The position numbers were made by a program, and so were the translations under genes. The notes under the pieces are model-generated. The model searched no databases, was not told the DNA's origin, and worked only from the letters and a program-made list of their open reading frames with translations. Below, one piece after another: positions 27,087 through 36,724 of a stretch of 61,697 nt of DNA (its first letter is position 1; each line of letters opens with the position of its first letter). Source of the stretch: Lewinellaceae bacterium (GTDB taxonomy: Bacteria > Bacteroidota > Bacteroidia > Chitinophagales > Saprospiraceae); NCBI GenBank assembly GCA_024639065.1, contig JAHEJC010000004.1, positions 1-61,697 of the forward strand, in the 5' to 3' direction.

Positions 27087-28379
27087 ATGGAAGTATATAA
27101 TAATCCATTAAAAAATGACTGGGATCGACTATGTAAAAGACCGGTCTCCTCATGGGATGAAATCGAAAAGAAAGTTCTTCCAGTCCTGATTGGAGTAAAA
27201 CAGGAAGGAGATAAAGCACTTAAAAGGTTTACAGAGCAGTGGGACGGTGTGGTACTGGATGAATTGATCGTTTCGGATGCTGAAATTGAAAAGGCAGCAG
27301 ATGCTATTGAGCCTGAATTGAAAAATGCCTTACATACAGCAGCAGCTAATATTAGAAAATTTCACCTTATTCAAAAAGATCCTGAGCGTATTTTGGAGAC
27401 TATGCCGGGTGTTTTATGCTGGCAGAAATCTATACCTATCCAACGGGTTGGATTATATATTCCAGGAGGTACTGCTCCATTATTTTCGTCCGTACTTATG
27501 CTGGCCATTCCTGCAAATATTGCTGGATGCGAATTGATTCAACTTTGCACGCCTCCGCGATCTGATGGCACGGTACATCCGGCCATACTGTATGCAGCTT
27601 CTATTGCTGGCGTTAATAAGATAATTAAAGTAGGGGGTGCTCAAGCAATTGCAGCGTTTACTTTTGGGACTTCAACCGTGGACAAAGTAGACAAGATCTT
27701 TGGACCTGGTAATCAATATGTAATGGCGGCCAAGCAACTTTCATTGAAATACGGCACAGCGATTGACCTTCCTGCCGGGCCTTCGGAAGTGCTGGTCATG
27801 ATTGATGAGTCTGCAGATCCGGTGCTGGTAGCTGCAGATTTACTTGCCCAAGCTGAGCATGGAACGGATAGTCAAGTGGTGCTTGTATCTACGCATAGCA
27901 ACTATATTAAACCCGTTATTACCGAATTAAAGAAACAATTAGAAGAATTACCACGGAAAAAGTTTGCTGAAAAGTCGATCGAAAACAGTCTGGCACTTTC
28001 TTTTGATTCATTAAGTGATATGATCAATTTCGTAAATCACTACGCGCCGGAACACCTTATAGTTTCTATGGCGGATGCAGACTATATTGCAGAAAAGATT
28101 ATCCATGCCGGATCGATTTTTATAGGACACCTGACGCCTGAGTCGGTTGGTGATTATGCTTCAGGTACCAATCATACCTTGCCTACTAATGGATATGCCC
28201 GTAACTATAGTGGGGTAAACCTGGACGCTTATCTCAAAAAAATTACCTATCAAAAACTCACTAGTAAGGGATTGCAAACACTTGGTCCTGAAGTTGTTCT
28301 TTTGGCTGAAGCGGAACAGTTAAAAGGGCATGCTAATGCAGTCCAAATGAGATTGGATAAATTAAAGGAAGAATCATGA
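27087..28379 (+). CDS. hisD: Histidinol dehydrogenase
   Basis: A 430-residue zinc enzyme oxidising histidinol to histidine, the last two steps. Key features: GLYIPGGTAPLFSSVLMLA, the HGTDSQVVLVS strand, the catalytic Glu-His in APEHLIVSM, and the metal-binding region ending ESVGDYASGTNHTLPT. Its stop overlaps the hisC start by four bases. Confidence 0.97.
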   Translation: MEVYNNPLKNDWDRLCKRPVSSWDEIEKKVLPVLIGVKQEGDKALKRFTEQWDGVVLDELIVSDAEIEKAADAIEPELKNALHTAAANIRKFHLIQKDPERILETMPGVLCWQKSIPIQRVGLYIPGGTAPLFSSVLMLAIPANIAGCELIQLCTPPRSDGTVHPAILYAASIAGVNKIIKVGGAQAIAAFTFGTSTVDKVDKIFGPGNQYVMAAKQLSLKYGTAIDLPAGPSEVLVMIDESADPVLVAADLLAQAEHGTDSQVVLVSTHSNYIKPVITELKKQLEELPRKKFAEKSIENSLALSFDSLSDMINFVNHYAPEHLIVSMADADYIAEKIIHAGSIFIGHLTPESVGDYASGTNHTLPTNGYARNYSGVNLDAYLKKITYQKLTSKGLQTLGPEVVLLAEAEQLKGHANAVQMRLDKLKEES

Positions 28380-29413
28380 ATAATCCAATCACCCATTTAT
28401 TGCGTCCTCATTTATTACAGCTCAAACCATATGCCTCGGCGAGGCATGAATTTAAAGGCCAAGCAGAAATATATTTGGATGCTAATGAAAATCCTTTTGG
28501 CTCTGGAGTAAATAGATACCCGGATCCATATCAAATGAAACTCAAGAAACGGATTGCGGATTGGCGAGTTGTAAATCCTAATCAGATTTTTTTAGGCAAC
28601 GGAAGTGATGAGGCTATTGACCTATTAATCAGACTTTTTTGTAGACCGGGGATAGATAAAATTGTCATACCTGCTCCTACTTATGGTATGTACTCAGTAA
28701 GTGCACAGATAAGTAACGTGGAGGTGGTGAATGTGCCGCTGCTGGATACTTTCCAATTAGATGTGAGCTCGATGAAAAGACGTTTTTCAGATACCACAAA
28801 ACTGCTTTTTTTGTGCAGCCCCAATAATCCTTCTGGAAATTGTTTGGAGGCAAAAGCCTTGCTTGAAATGATCACTGAATTTCCAGGAATTGTAGTCGTG
28901 GATGAAGCCTATATTGATTTTTGCCTGGGTGAAAGCATCCTTCCCAGACTTAATAAATTTGATAATTTAGTCGTTTTACAAACCTTTTCCAAAGCATGGG
29001 GATTAGCAGGAATAAGATTGGGGATGGCTTTTGCGACACCTTCTATTATTGATTGGATGAATAAGATCAAACCGCCTTACAATGTAAATAGCTTGACTCA
29101 AAAGATAGCCCTAGAGGCATTCGATACAATTGATCAACAACAAGCATGGGTGCAAAGTCTTCTCGAGCAGCGAAAAGTAATTGTAGATGCATTGAAAGAA
29201 ACTGCTTGCGTCCTCAATATATACCCATCAGATGCGAACTTTGTACTAATCCGGATGGATGATGCAAAAATGAGGTATAACCAATTATTGAAGCAAGGCA
29301 TCGTAGTAAGAGATCGATCTAAAGTATTATTATGTAATCAGTGTTTACGGATAAGCGTTGGTACTCCTGACGAAAATCAATCATTAATAAAGGCCCTTCA
29401 AAATAATTCGTGA
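28376..29413 (+). CDS. hisC: Histidinol-phosphate aminotransferase
   Basis: A 345-residue PLP enzyme of fold type I. It has LDANENPFG near the start, [13 protein letters not shown], the NNPSGN loop, [10 protein letters not shown], and the PLP Lys in [14 protein letters not shown]. It converts imidazole-acetol phosphate to histidinol phosphate. It overlaps hisD by four bases (ATGA) and abuts hisB with a one-base overlap. Confidence 0.96.
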   Translation: MNNPITHLLRPHLLQLKPYASARHEFKGQAEIYLDANENPFGSGVNRYPDPYQMKLKKRIADWRVVNPNQIFLGNGSDEAIDLLIRLFCRPGIDKIVIPAPTYGMYSVSAQISNVEVVNVPLLDTFQLDVSSMKRRFSDTTKLLFLCSPNNPSGNCLEAKALLEMITEFPGIVVVDEAYIDFCLGESILPRLNKFDNLVVLQTFSKAWGLAGIRLGMAFATPSIIDWMNKIKPPYNVNSLTQKIALEAFDTIDQQQAWVQSLLEQRKVIVDALKETACVLNIYPSDANFVLIRMDDAKMRYNQLLKQGIVVRDRSKVLLCNQCLRISVGTPDENQSLIKALQNNS

Positions 29414-30534
29414 TGGATAAAAAGAAAAAAGTGTTGTTTATTGACCGGGATGGAACCTTGATTCTTGAACCAGCGGATGAACAAATTGATTCCTTAGAAA
29501 AGCTTGAATTTTTTCCAACTGTATTTGAAGGATTGAATAAAATTGCCAAGAAGTTGGATTATGAATTGGTAATGATCACCAATCAGGATGGATTAGGCAC
29601 TGATTCGTTCCCTGAAGATACTTTCTGGCCAGCACATGATAAAATGATCAAGGCTTTTAAAAATGAGGGAATAATATTTCAAAAAATATTTATTGATAAA
29701 ACATTTCCGCATGAGCATGCACCTACTCGTAAACCGGGTACCGCATTACTTACAGAATATTTTGAAGACGACTATGACCTGCCTAATTCATTTGTAGTAG
29801 GTGACCGCGCTTCAGATATTGAGCTAGCTAAAAATTTAGGATCACAAGGCATACTATTGCATTCGGATTCAGCTTTGCTTGATGAATCATTACAATCTAC
29901 CAATGCTTTGACCACTACTAGCTGGAATGAGGTCTATAAATTTTTATGTTTACTTGATCGGAAAGTTTCAATAAATAGAAATACAAAAGAGACTCAGATC
30001 AACATTCAGCTCAATATAGATGGAAACGGGTTGTCTGCATGTCAAAGTGGGCTTAGTTTTTTTGATCATATGCTGGACCAATTAGCTAAACACAGTGGGT
30101 GTGATCTGGTGCTCAGAGTCCAGGGAGATTTACACATTGATGAACATCATACGATCGAAGATACTGCGATTGCTTTGGGTGATGCTTTTCGCCAAGCGAT
30201 TGGAAATAAACTAGGGATGAATCGATACGGATTTTGCTTACCGATGGATGATTGCTTAGCTCAAGTGGCTTTGGATTTTGGAGGCAGACCATGGCTGGTT
30301 TGGGATGCGTCATTTAAACGGGAGAAAATAGGAGATGTCCCCACCGAAATGTTTTTCCATTTCTTTAAATCATTTTCAGATAATGCAAGGTGTAATCTGA
30401 ATATTAAAGCTGAAGGAAAAAATGAGCACCATAAAATTGAAGCAATATTTAAAGCATTTGCCAAAGCCATGAAAACGGCAATTCAACGTGATATGAACGA
30501 TATGACTTTACCTACTACTAAAGGCTTGTTATAA
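29413..30534 (+). CDS. hisB: Bifunctional histidinol-phosphatase / imidazoleglycerol-phosphate dehydratase
   Basis: A 373-residue fusion. The N-terminal HAD phosphatase (about 1-160) has [10 protein letters not shown] with both nucleophile/general-acid Asps and [10 protein letters not shown]. The C-terminal IGP dehydratase (about 180-373) has [26 protein letters not shown] and DFGGRPW, with the metal-binding His pairs. In the zinc loop found in E. coli HisB-N the Cys residues are absent here ([15 protein letters not shown]). A GTG lies one codon before the ATG; the ATG overlapping the hisC stop is preferred. Confidence 0.95.
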   Translation: MDKKKKVLFIDRDGTLILEPADEQIDSLEKLEFFPTVFEGLNKIAKKLDYELVMITNQDGLGTDSFPEDTFWPAHDKMIKAFKNEGIIFQKIFIDKTFPHEHAPTRKPGTALLTEYFEDDYDLPNSFVVGDRASDIELAKNLGSQGILLHSDSALLDESLQSTNALTTTSWNEVYKFLCLLDRKVSINRNTKETQINIQLNIDGNGLSACQSGLSFFDHMLDQLAKHSGCDLVLRVQGDLHIDEHHTIEDTAIALGDAFRQAIGNKLGMNRYGFCLPMDDCLAQVALDFGGRPWLVWDASFKREKIGDVPTEMFFHFFKSFSDNARCNLNIKAEGKNEHHKIEAIFKAFAKAMKTAIQRDMNDMTLPTTKGLL

Positions 30535-31121
30535 TGAAGGTAGCTATTATAGATTATAAATCCGGGAATGTCCAATCCGTTAAATTTGCGCTTCAGCGGA
30601 TGGGTGTTGAAGCAGAGCTCACCGCGGATCATGATTATATAATGCGGGCAGATAAAGTAATCTTTCCTGGGGTAGGTGAAGCAAGTACGACCATGAAAGT
30701 ATTAGCTGAGAGAGGCCTGGATAAGTTGATAAAAAGACTTCATCAACCGGTGCTCGGCATTTGCTTAGGGATGCAACTTCTTTGTAGACATAGTGAAGAA
30801 AATAATACAAAGTGTTTAGATATATTTCCGATGGAAGTGAAAAGATTTAATGCCGGGGATAGTCCTTTGAAAGTTCCACACATGGGATGGAATATCATTT
30901 ACAATTTGGGTGATGCTTTAGGTCAAAAAATGGAAAAAGAATATATGTATTTTGTGCATAGTTACTATGTAGAGATGAGTGAATATACGATTGGGACCTG
31001 TGATTATATTCATCCATTTTCTGCGATTATTCAAAAAGATAATTTCATGGCTACCCAATTCCATCCAGAGAAAAGCGGTGCGGTAGGTCAATTATTACTA
31101 GATAAATTTTTAAGCCAATGA
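30534..31121 (+). CDS. hisH: Imidazole glycerol phosphate synthase, glutaminase subunit
   Basis: A 195-residue class I glutamine amidotransferase. The catalytic Cys is in GICLGMQLL and the His-Glu pair in FHPEKSG. It releases ammonia from glutamine and feeds it to HisF. It starts on the last base of the hisB stop and overlaps hisA by four bases, as expected for tightly coupled subunits. Confidence 0.97.
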   Translation: MKVAIIDYKSGNVQSVKFALQRMGVEAELTADHDYIMRADKVIFPGVGEASTTMKVLAERGLDKLIKRLHQPVLGICLGMQLLCRHSEENNTKCLDIFPMEVKRFNAGDSPLKVPHMGWNIIYNLGDALGQKMEKEYMYFVHSYYVEMSEYTIGTCDYIHPFSAIIQKDNFMATQFHPEKSGAVGQLLLDKFLSQ

Positions 31122-31837
31122 TTGTTTATCCAGCCATAGATGTAATTGATGGGCAATGTGTTCGGCTCACACATGGAAAGTATGATTCGAAAAAAGTATA
31201 CAGTAAAGACCCCACGGCGATTGCTCAGGAATTTGAGGATGCAGGATTCACCCATTTGCATATGGTAGATCTAGATGGGGCTAAAGCTGGAAAAGTAATA
31301 AATCTCTCTATCCTTGAAAAAACTGTAAATGCAACATCGCTGCAAATTGATTTTGGTGGAGGTATTCGATCTCAGCAAGATGTAGATGACGTGTTGAGCG
31401 CCGGTGCAAAACAAATCAACGTAGGTAGTCTGGCTGTAAAGAGTCCTAAGATTGTCAGATCTTGGATGGAAAAATATGGACCTTCAACGCTGATTCTTTC
31501 GGCAGATGTAAAAGATGAATATATCGCACTGCATGGATGGCAAGAAAAATCTAAGATATTATTAAAAGATTTCATTTTGAACTTTTCTCAAGCAGGGATT
31601 CAATACATTACCTGTACAGATATATCTAAAGATGGTGCGTTGACAGGTGCTTCGACACAACTTTATAAGGAATTGATAGCTACGTTTCCAGATCTAAAAA
31701 TAATTGCAAGCGGAGGTGTACATTCAATTGATAACTTAATAGATTTAAAATCAGTTGGGTGTTATGGGGCAATTGTTGGTAAAGCGATTTACGAAAGACA
31801 GGTTGATCTTATGGAATTAATAAGTATAAATCAATAA
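31118..31837 (+). CDS. hisA: ProFAR isomerase
   Basis: A 239-residue (beta/alpha)8 enzyme opening the ring of ProFAR to PRFAR. The catalytic Asps are in YPAIDVIDGQCVRLTHG and LSADVKD, and phosphate-binding loops are FGGGIRS and SGGVHS. Four-base overlap with hisH; three bases before hisF. Confidence 0.96.
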   Translation: MIVYPAIDVIDGQCVRLTHGKYDSKKVYSKDPTAIAQEFEDAGFTHLHMVDLDGAKAGKVINLSILEKTVNATSLQIDFGGGIRSQQDVDDVLSAGAKQINVGSLAVKSPKIVRSWMEKYGPSTLILSADVKDEYIALHGWQEKSKILLKDFILNFSQAGIQYITCTDISKDGALTGASTQLYKELIATFPDLKIIASGGVHSIDNLIDLKSVGCYGAIVGKAIYERQVDLMELISINQ

Positions 31838-31840
31838 ATT

Positions 31841-32593
31841 ATGTTGGCAAAGAGGATCATACCGTGCTTGGATGTAAAAGAAGGGAGGACCGTTAAAGGT
31901 ATCAATTTTGTTGACCTAAAGGATGCAGGCGATCCTGTTGAGTTAGGAGCTGCCTACAGTCGTGAAGGAGCTGATGAACTTGTTTTTCTGGATATTACCG
32001 CAACACATGAAAAGCGAAAAACTTTGGCTGCGTTAGCGAGAAATGTGGCCAGCCAGGTGAATATTCCATTCACCATAGGAGGAGGTATTGGGGCCATACA
32101 GGACGTGGATGTTTGTTTGTCATCAGGCGCAGATAAAGTATCTATTAATTCGGCAGCGGTACGAAATCCTCGACTAGTGGAACAATTGGCTATGCAGTTT
32201 GGGAGTCAATGCATTGTTGTAGCTATTGACGCAAAGCAAATAGGCGATCAATGGGTAGTTCATTTAAATGGAGGAAGAATTCCCACTGAAGTTGAATTAT
32301 TTTCTTGGGCCAAAGAGGTGTCTGACCGGGGTGCCGGTGAAATTTTATTTACTTCGATGAACCATGACGGAACTAAAAACGGCTTTGCGCTAAATGCTAC
32401 CGGCAGATTGTCCCGAGAATTGCCTATTCCGATTATTGCTTCAGGTGGAGCAGGATCAGCCGAGCACTTTTATGAAGTTTTCACCATAGCTAATGCAGAT
32501 GCTGGGTTAGCAGCAAGTATATTTCATTATGATGAAATACCGATCCGGGTATTAAAGCAGTATTTAAAAGATCATTCAATTCCTATTAGATGA
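31841..32593 (+). CDS. hisF: Imidazole glycerol phosphate synthase, cyclase subunit
   Basis: A 250-residue (beta/alpha)8 cyclase. The two catalytic Asps are in [14 protein letters not shown] and VVAIDAK; phosphate loops are TIGGGIG and ASGGAGS. It uses ammonia from HisH to make imidazole glycerol phosphate and AICAR. Paralogue of hisA; four-base overlap with the last gene. Confidence 0.97.
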   Translation: MLAKRIIPCLDVKEGRTVKGINFVDLKDAGDPVELGAAYSREGADELVFLDITATHEKRKTLAALARNVASQVNIPFTIGGGIGAIQDVDVCLSSGADKVSINSAAVRNPRLVEQLAMQFGSQCIVVAIDAKQIGDQWVVHLNGGRIPTEVELFSWAKEVSDRGAGEILFTSMNHDGTKNGFALNATGRLSRELPIPIIASGGAGSAEHFYEVFTIANADAGLAASIFHYDEIPIRVLKQYLKDHSIPIR

Positions 32594-33216
32594 AAAAGAT
32601 CATTATGAATCCTGACTCAATTAATTTTGAAAAAGGTAACGGACTTGTTCCTGCGATTATCCAGGATGCCGATACAGGAACCATATTAATGTTGGGCTAT
32701 ATGAATATCCAAGCATTGCACACAACCATGGAAACCAAGCGAGTCACTTTTTTTAGCCGGTCAAAGGATAGATTGTGGACCAAAGGCGAGTCCTCTGGTC
32801 ATTTCTTAAATCTGGTGGATATTAAGATGGATTGTGATCACGATACCTTATTGATAAAAGTGCATCCTGAGGGGCCAGCTTGTCATACCGGGGCCGATAC
32901 TTGTTTTAATGAACCGAATGTTCGACCATTTAACCTTAAAAATCTAGTAGAAATTATCAGGCTTCGAAAATCCGCTGATTTAAATGAAAGTTATACAGCA
33001 AAACTTTTTGAAAAAGGCATAAATAAGATTGCTCAGAAAGTTGGGGAAGAGGCCATTGAATTGGTAATCGAGGCGAAAGATGATAATTCTGAACTCTTTG
33101 AAGGAGAAGCGGCGGATCTATTATACCACTTACTGGTATTATTAGAATATAAGGGTATTCCGTTGACTAAAATTGAGGAAGTTCTTGGTCAAAGACATTC
33201 GAAAAGCCTGAAATGA
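32590..33216 (+). CDS. hisIE: Bifunctional phosphoribosyl-AMP cyclohydrolase / phosphoribosyl-ATP pyrophosphatase
   Basis: A 208-residue fusion. The N-terminal HisI domain (about 10-115) has [26 protein letters not shown] and the metal sites CDHD and CHTGADTCF. The C-terminal HisE domain (about 120-208) has [16 protein letters not shown] with the MazG-like ExxE and [13 protein letters not shown]. It does steps 2 and 3 of the pathway. Last gene of the operon; no obvious terminator follows. Confidence 0.96.
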   Translation: MKKIIMNPDSINFEKGNGLVPAIIQDADTGTILMLGYMNIQALHTTMETKRVTFFSRSKDRLWTKGESSGHFLNLVDIKMDCDHDTLLIKVHPEGPACHTGADTCFNEPNVRPFNLKNLVEIIRLRKSADLNESYTAKLFEKGINKIAQKVGEEAIELVIEAKDDNSELFEGEAADLLYHLLVLLEYKGIPLTKIEEVLGQRHSKSLK

Positions 33217-33258
33217 TTTCCATTAAAGGCTCTTCAAATGTGCATGCAGATATTTATA

Positions 33259-33858
33259 TTAAATTGTCAAATCTCGTTGGATTAGCTTGTCGCCGACCCT
33301 TAGTTTGACCCTATAATTTCCAATAGGAAGCTTATCCAGTTTAAAAATATAATTCCTGGAATCTTTTAAAGGAATGATTTCCTGATAATTGTGCTGATCT
33401 TCTTCAAAAATGATTTTGACTTTAGTTTTAAAATTGAATGTTCGAAGATCTACCGAAACCTGGTTTTTTGATGACACTTGTATAACCGGGTAATTAACTA
33501 GTTTTCGTTGTGAAATTTCGAACGAAGCCATCTCTTTCTTTTTTATTAATGGCTGAATCATGGTGCTATGTTCATTTTCAAGGATAATTGTATAGTCACC
33601 TTTCGGTAATTCTTGAAAATTATAAATCTTTTTGATGGGACCTTGAAAAGAATTCTTTAATAATAAATTTCCATCCGAATCCATAATTTTCAGTAGTGTG
33701 TTCGACCCATCACTGGTATTGCCATAGGAAACAACATACCTAAAAGGTTGAATTTGCTTAAAATTCAAATACAATGAGTCTTCCCTTGCAAAAAGACTTT
33801 GAATTGTTCCCATTAAAAGCAAAAGTAAAAGAATTGGTGTTTTAATAATTGTATTCAT
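33259..33858 (-). CDS. Exported two-domain beta-sandwich protein, function unknown
   Basis: A 199-residue protein with signal peptide (PILLLLLLMGTIQSLFA). Two similar strand-rich halves follow: one with NTLLKIMDSDGNLLLKNSF ... LPKGDYTIIL, the other with VDLRTFNFKTKVKIIF ... LPIGNYRVKL. The paired L-P-x-G-x-Y pattern suggests two fibronectin- or Ig-like domains. I recognise no named family. It is divergent from the AraC-type gene, with a palindrome in its promoter. Confidence 0.6.
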   Translation of the reverse strand: MNTIIKTPILLLLLLMGTIQSLFAREDSLYLNFKQIQPFRYVVSYGNTSDGSNTLLKIMDSDGNLLLKNSFQGPIKKIYNFQELPKGDYTIILENEHSTMIQPLIKKKEMASFEISQRKLVNYPVIQVSSKNQVSVDLRTFNFKTKVKIIFEEDQHNYQEIIPLKDSRNYIFKLDKLPIGNYRVKLRVGDKLIQRDLTI

Positions 33859-33881
33859 GATTTAAATGTTTTATTAGAAAG

Positions 33882-33889
33882 CAAAACTA
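33882..33889 (-). promoter_or_regulatory. -7 box (TAGTTTTG) for the exported protein gene
   Basis: On the minus strand this reads TAGTTTTG, a full TAnnTTTG match, 24 bases from the ATG. A TTG lies 26 bases upstream, which is longer than the usual 20. The palindrome at 33888-33908 overlaps its edge. Confidence 0.4.
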
Positions 33890-33908
33890 TGTGTCTTTTT
33901 GACACATA
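33888..33908. repeat. Operator-like hairpin, 8-base arms
   Basis: TATGTGTC and GACACATA are exact reverse complements around a TTTTT centre. It sits between the divergent exported-protein and AraC-type genes, in the promoter spacer of the former, where a repressor would act. Confidence 0.45.
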
Positions 33909-33975
33909 TCTACTCCAATTTTCACCGATAGTGATACAATATTGCCTTGAGAAAATAAATACGATTATTATTGGT

Positions 33976-33983
33976 TAATTTTG
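33976..33983 (+). promoter_or_regulatory. -7 box (TAATTTTG) for the AraC-type gene
   Basis: A full TAnnTTTG match 33 bases before the preferred ATG. A TTG lies 26 bases upstream, again longer than usual. It places transcription start near 33990. Confidence 0.4.
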
Positions 33984-34015
33984 TATTAGTCCTGCCATCG
34001 TCACACTACAAAATC

Positions 34016-34900
34016 ATGAAAGCACAACTTCGGAAAATACATCCTGCGTTTGGATCTTCATTCAGTGTAAGGAAGTATGATCAAAAAGATTCCTTTACGG
34101 AATCGGTCTGGCATTTCCATAGTGAATATGAATTGATCTATATATCCGGGGGAAGCGGGACTAGACATATTATGAGCCATATTTCAGATTATGAAGAAGG
34201 AGAACTGTTGTTTTTGGGCCCGGACATTCCCCATTTTGCGTTTACCAAAGTATTTGACTCCCAACATGTTAAAATAGTGGTTCAAATGAAAGAAGATTTT
34301 CTAGGGAATCGGTTTTTAGATAATCCTGAAATGGAAAATATTAAAAAGTTGTTTTTGCGTTCCAAGAACGGAATTGCCTTTAAGGGTAAATTTCGTCATT
34401 TAATTGGTGTTGAACTTCTTCGATTGGAAAACAAAAGCCCTTTTGAAAAATTAATTGGGTTACTGAATATTCTGGAAGAACTAGCGATAACACCCGAATA
34501 TGAAAGTCTCAATGTAAAAGGCTTTACCATGGAATTAAAAACTCAGGACGAAGGGAGAATGAATCAGATTTTTCATTATGTCCAAGATAACTTTACAGAA
34601 AGTATAACACTTGAGGAAATTTCCAAGGAAGTCAATCTCACGGTTCCATCATTTTGCCGTTTCTTCAAACGCATGAGCCACCTTACTTTTATTCAGTTTT
34701 TAAATGAATACCGCATTGCTCATGCCTGTAAATTATTGCAACAGGAAGATATGCTCATCACCGATATTTCAGCTAGTTGTGGGTTTCAGACCTTATCCCA
34801 TTTTAATAGGCAATTTCTAAAAATTACTGGATATACGCCAAGTCATTTTAAGGAGAACAAGCCCATAGTAAAAATGCTTTCAAACCAAGTAGTTCTTTAG
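34016..34900 (+). CDS. AraC-family transcriptional regulator with cupin sensor
   Basis: A 294-residue regulator. The N-terminal half is a cupin-like sugar-sensing domain (WHFHSEYELIYISGGSGTRH, FLGPDIPHFAF), the C-terminal 100 residues carry two helix-turn-helix motifs (ITLEEISKEVNLTVPSFCRF and ITDISASCGFQTLSHFNRQF). These regulators usually switch sugar-use genes. A TTG 15 codons upstream would also be in frame, but the ATG is preferred because the domain starts there. It is divergent from the exported beta-sandwich gene, a plausible target. Confidence 0.88.
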   Translation: MKAQLRKIHPAFGSSFSVRKYDQKDSFTESVWHFHSEYELIYISGGSGTRHIMSHISDYEEGELLFLGPDIPHFAFTKVFDSQHVKIVVQMKEDFLGNRFLDNPEMENIKKLFLRSKNGIAFKGKFRHLIGVELLRLENKSPFEKLIGLLNILEELAITPEYESLNVKGFTMELKTQDEGRMNQIFHYVQDNFTESITLEEISKEVNLTVPSFCRFFKRMSHLTFIQFLNEYRIAHACKLLQQEDMLITDISASCGFQTLSHFNRQFLKITGYTPSHFKENKPIVKMLSNQVVL

Positions 34901-35147
34901 TCTGAATTAAGTCTTAACAAAAAATATGCTTTCCTTTTCATTTAGACCCTTTAGAAACCGCTTAATTCTCTTCAGAAATTCAATAATTTGTTATAAAAAT
35001 GATTTCTTGATCCGTTCCTTTTCGGTATTAAATTCAATATGTTTCCTAAGGTAATTTAGTCAGCAAATCGTGGGCTCATCAAAACTCATTTTTGATTAAT
35101 TTAAATTAAGAAAATATTATATATGATAAACTATATTTTATAACTTT

Positions 35148-35672
35148 ATGCTGTATTTGAAAACCATGACATATACAGCAAATTACGCTTCTCCATTAGG
35201 CAATTTAAAGATAGAATCCAGCGAAAGGGGCATCACTTCTATTCAGATTGTAAATCAAACGGCGGAAATTGACACCTATATCAATGAGCATATTCGAATT
35301 TGCATTCTACAACTAGAAGAATACTTCTCGGGGACTCGGAAAGTTTTTCAAGTGCCTGTGGACTTTTCAGATGCCCCCTTTTTCTATCAAGAAGTTTGGA
35401 ATACCTTAATGTGCATACCCTATGGTAAAACCCGATCTTACCACGATGTAGCGAAACGCTTGGGCAATTATAAAGCAGTTAGAGCAGTCGGTGTGGCCAA
35501 TGCAAAAAATCCGATTCCCATTATAGTACCCTGTCATCGGGTCATTGGGAAAAATGGCTCTTTAGTCGGCTATGCCTATGGGTTAAAAATAAAAAAGCAA
35601 TTGCTGCACTTAGAGAATCCTTCTCAATTTAATGAACAAGGAGTTCTTTTTAATGAAAGTTTGAAAGTATAA
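35148..35672 (+). CDS. ogt: Methylated-DNA-protein-cysteine methyltransferase
   Basis: A 174-residue repair protein that takes alkyl groups from O6-methylguanine. The acceptor Cys is in IIVPCHRVIG, with the helix-turn-helix region IPYGKTRSYHDVAKRLGN and AVGVANAKNPI before it. The N-terminal ribonuclease-like domain begins YTANYASPLGNLKIES. An alternative ATG six codons later (35166) would fit the domain start equally well. It is convergent with apaG. Confidence 0.92.
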   Translation: MLYLKTMTYTANYASPLGNLKIESSERGITSIQIVNQTAEIDTYINEHIRICILQLEEYFSGTRKVFQVPVDFSDAPFFYQEVWNTLMCIPYGKTRSYHDVAKRLGNYKAVRAVGVANAKNPIPIIVPCHRVIGKNGSLVGYAYGLKIKKQLLHLENPSQFNEQGVLFNESLKV

Positions 35673-35681
35673 CCTTGCAAT

Positions 35682-35740
35682 AGTTTGAAAGTTGAACAGT
35701 TGAACAGTTTGACAGTCAAACTTACTCAATACTCCCTTCT
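35682..35740. repeat. Short tandem units and a 17-base palindrome between ogt and apaG
   Basis: Between the convergent stops are repeated GTTGAACA/AGTTTGAA units, the near-perfect palindrome AGTTTGAC-A-GTCAAACT (35706-35722) and two copies of CTCAATACTC. The palindrome may end transcription from both sides. Confidence 0.55.
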
Positions 35741-35753
35741 CAATACTCAATGA

Positions 35754-36140
35754 CTAGTTAAGAACAAATGAAGCAGCCATTCTGAATTCAGGGATGCGAA
35801 CATCGAATAGATCACCACTTTCGATATCCATCATTTGATAAGTACCGTACATTTTTCCTACGGTAGTGTTTAATGGGCACCAAGAGACATATTGATGTGA
35901 ATCCCCAGGATCAAGGATAGGTTGTTTTCCCACGACTCCTTCACCTTTAACTTCTCGGTTACCTCCACTTGCATCTTGAATATACCAATGCCTGCTGATC
36001 AATTGAACGGTTTTGTTACTTTCGTTTTTAATGGTTACTCGATAAGAAAATACGTACTGATCTGCAAGTGGTTTAGAATATTCATCTTGAAAAAATACTT
36101 CTACGCTTACTTTTATTCCTTCCGTAATTAATGGCTCCAT
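35754..36140 (-). CDS. apaG: ApaG family protein
   Basis: A 128-residue single fibronectin III-like domain protein. ISRHWYIQDASGGNREVKGEGVVGKQP is the family signature region, followed by SHQYVSWCPLNTTVGKMYGTY. ApaG affects cobalt/magnesium levels and Ap4A in enterobacteria; its direct activity is unclear. It overlaps gmk by 13 bases, so both come from one transcript with yicC. Confidence 0.93.
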   Translation of the reverse strand: MEPLITEGIKVSVEVFFQDEYSKPLADQYVFSYRVTIKNESNKTVQLISRHWYIQDASGGNREVKGEGVVGKQPILDPGDSHQYVSWCPLNTTVGKMYGTYQMMDIESGDLFDVRIPEFRMAASFVLN

Positions 36141-36724
36141 GATCGTGACCCGTTTACTAAAAAATTTGAAACTACATTTATTGCTTCTTCAAGTGCTACT
36201 TCCAATTTATCATTTAATAAACTATAATCAAAAGCATGTTCGAAAGTGAGCTCACGCCGTATGCGAGCAATCCGTTTTTTTAATGATTTCTCATTTTCAG
36301 TTCCTCGTTTAATAAGTCGTTCAATCAAAATTTCGAAAGAAGGAGGTTTAATAAATAAAGTTAGTGCTTTTTCCTTATAAATATTCTTGATATCCGTTGC
36401 CCCGTTCACATCTATGTCAAAGATAATATGATTTCCTTGATTCCAGATTCTTTCCACTTCACTTTTTAATGTTCCATAATATTGATTTTCATAAACTTCT
36501 TCCCACTCCACAAATCCTTGCTGATCAATCAAATCTTTAAAATCCTCAAGATTCATAAAATAATAATCCTTGCCTACAGACTCAGAGGGTCTTCGTTCAC
36601 GAGTGGTCGCGGATATAGAAAATGATAGATTGGAAATATTAGCTAATAGATGTTTTACAATCGTACTTTTACCAGCCCCGGAAGGAGCGGTTACTGCAAC
36701 CATCTTTGAATAATTATTGGACAT
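36128..36724 (-). CDS. gmk: Guanylate kinase
   Basis: A 198-residue kinase that phosphorylates GMP. The P-loop is APSGAGKSTIVKHLL, the GMP-binding region is SISATTRERRPSESVGKDYYF, and the nucleotide-stacking region has FIKPPSFEILIERL. It overlaps yicC by 11 bases at its start. Confidence 0.96.
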   Translation of the reverse strand: MSNNYSKMVAVTAPSGAGKSTIVKHLLANISNLSFSISATTRERRPSESVGKDYYFMNLEDFKDLIDQQGFVEWEEVYENQYYGTLKSEVERIWNQGNHIIFDIDVNGATDIKNIYKEKALTLFIKPPSFEILIERLIKRGTENEKSLKKRIARIRRELTFEHAFDYSLLNDKLEVALEEAINVVSNFLVNGSRSWSH

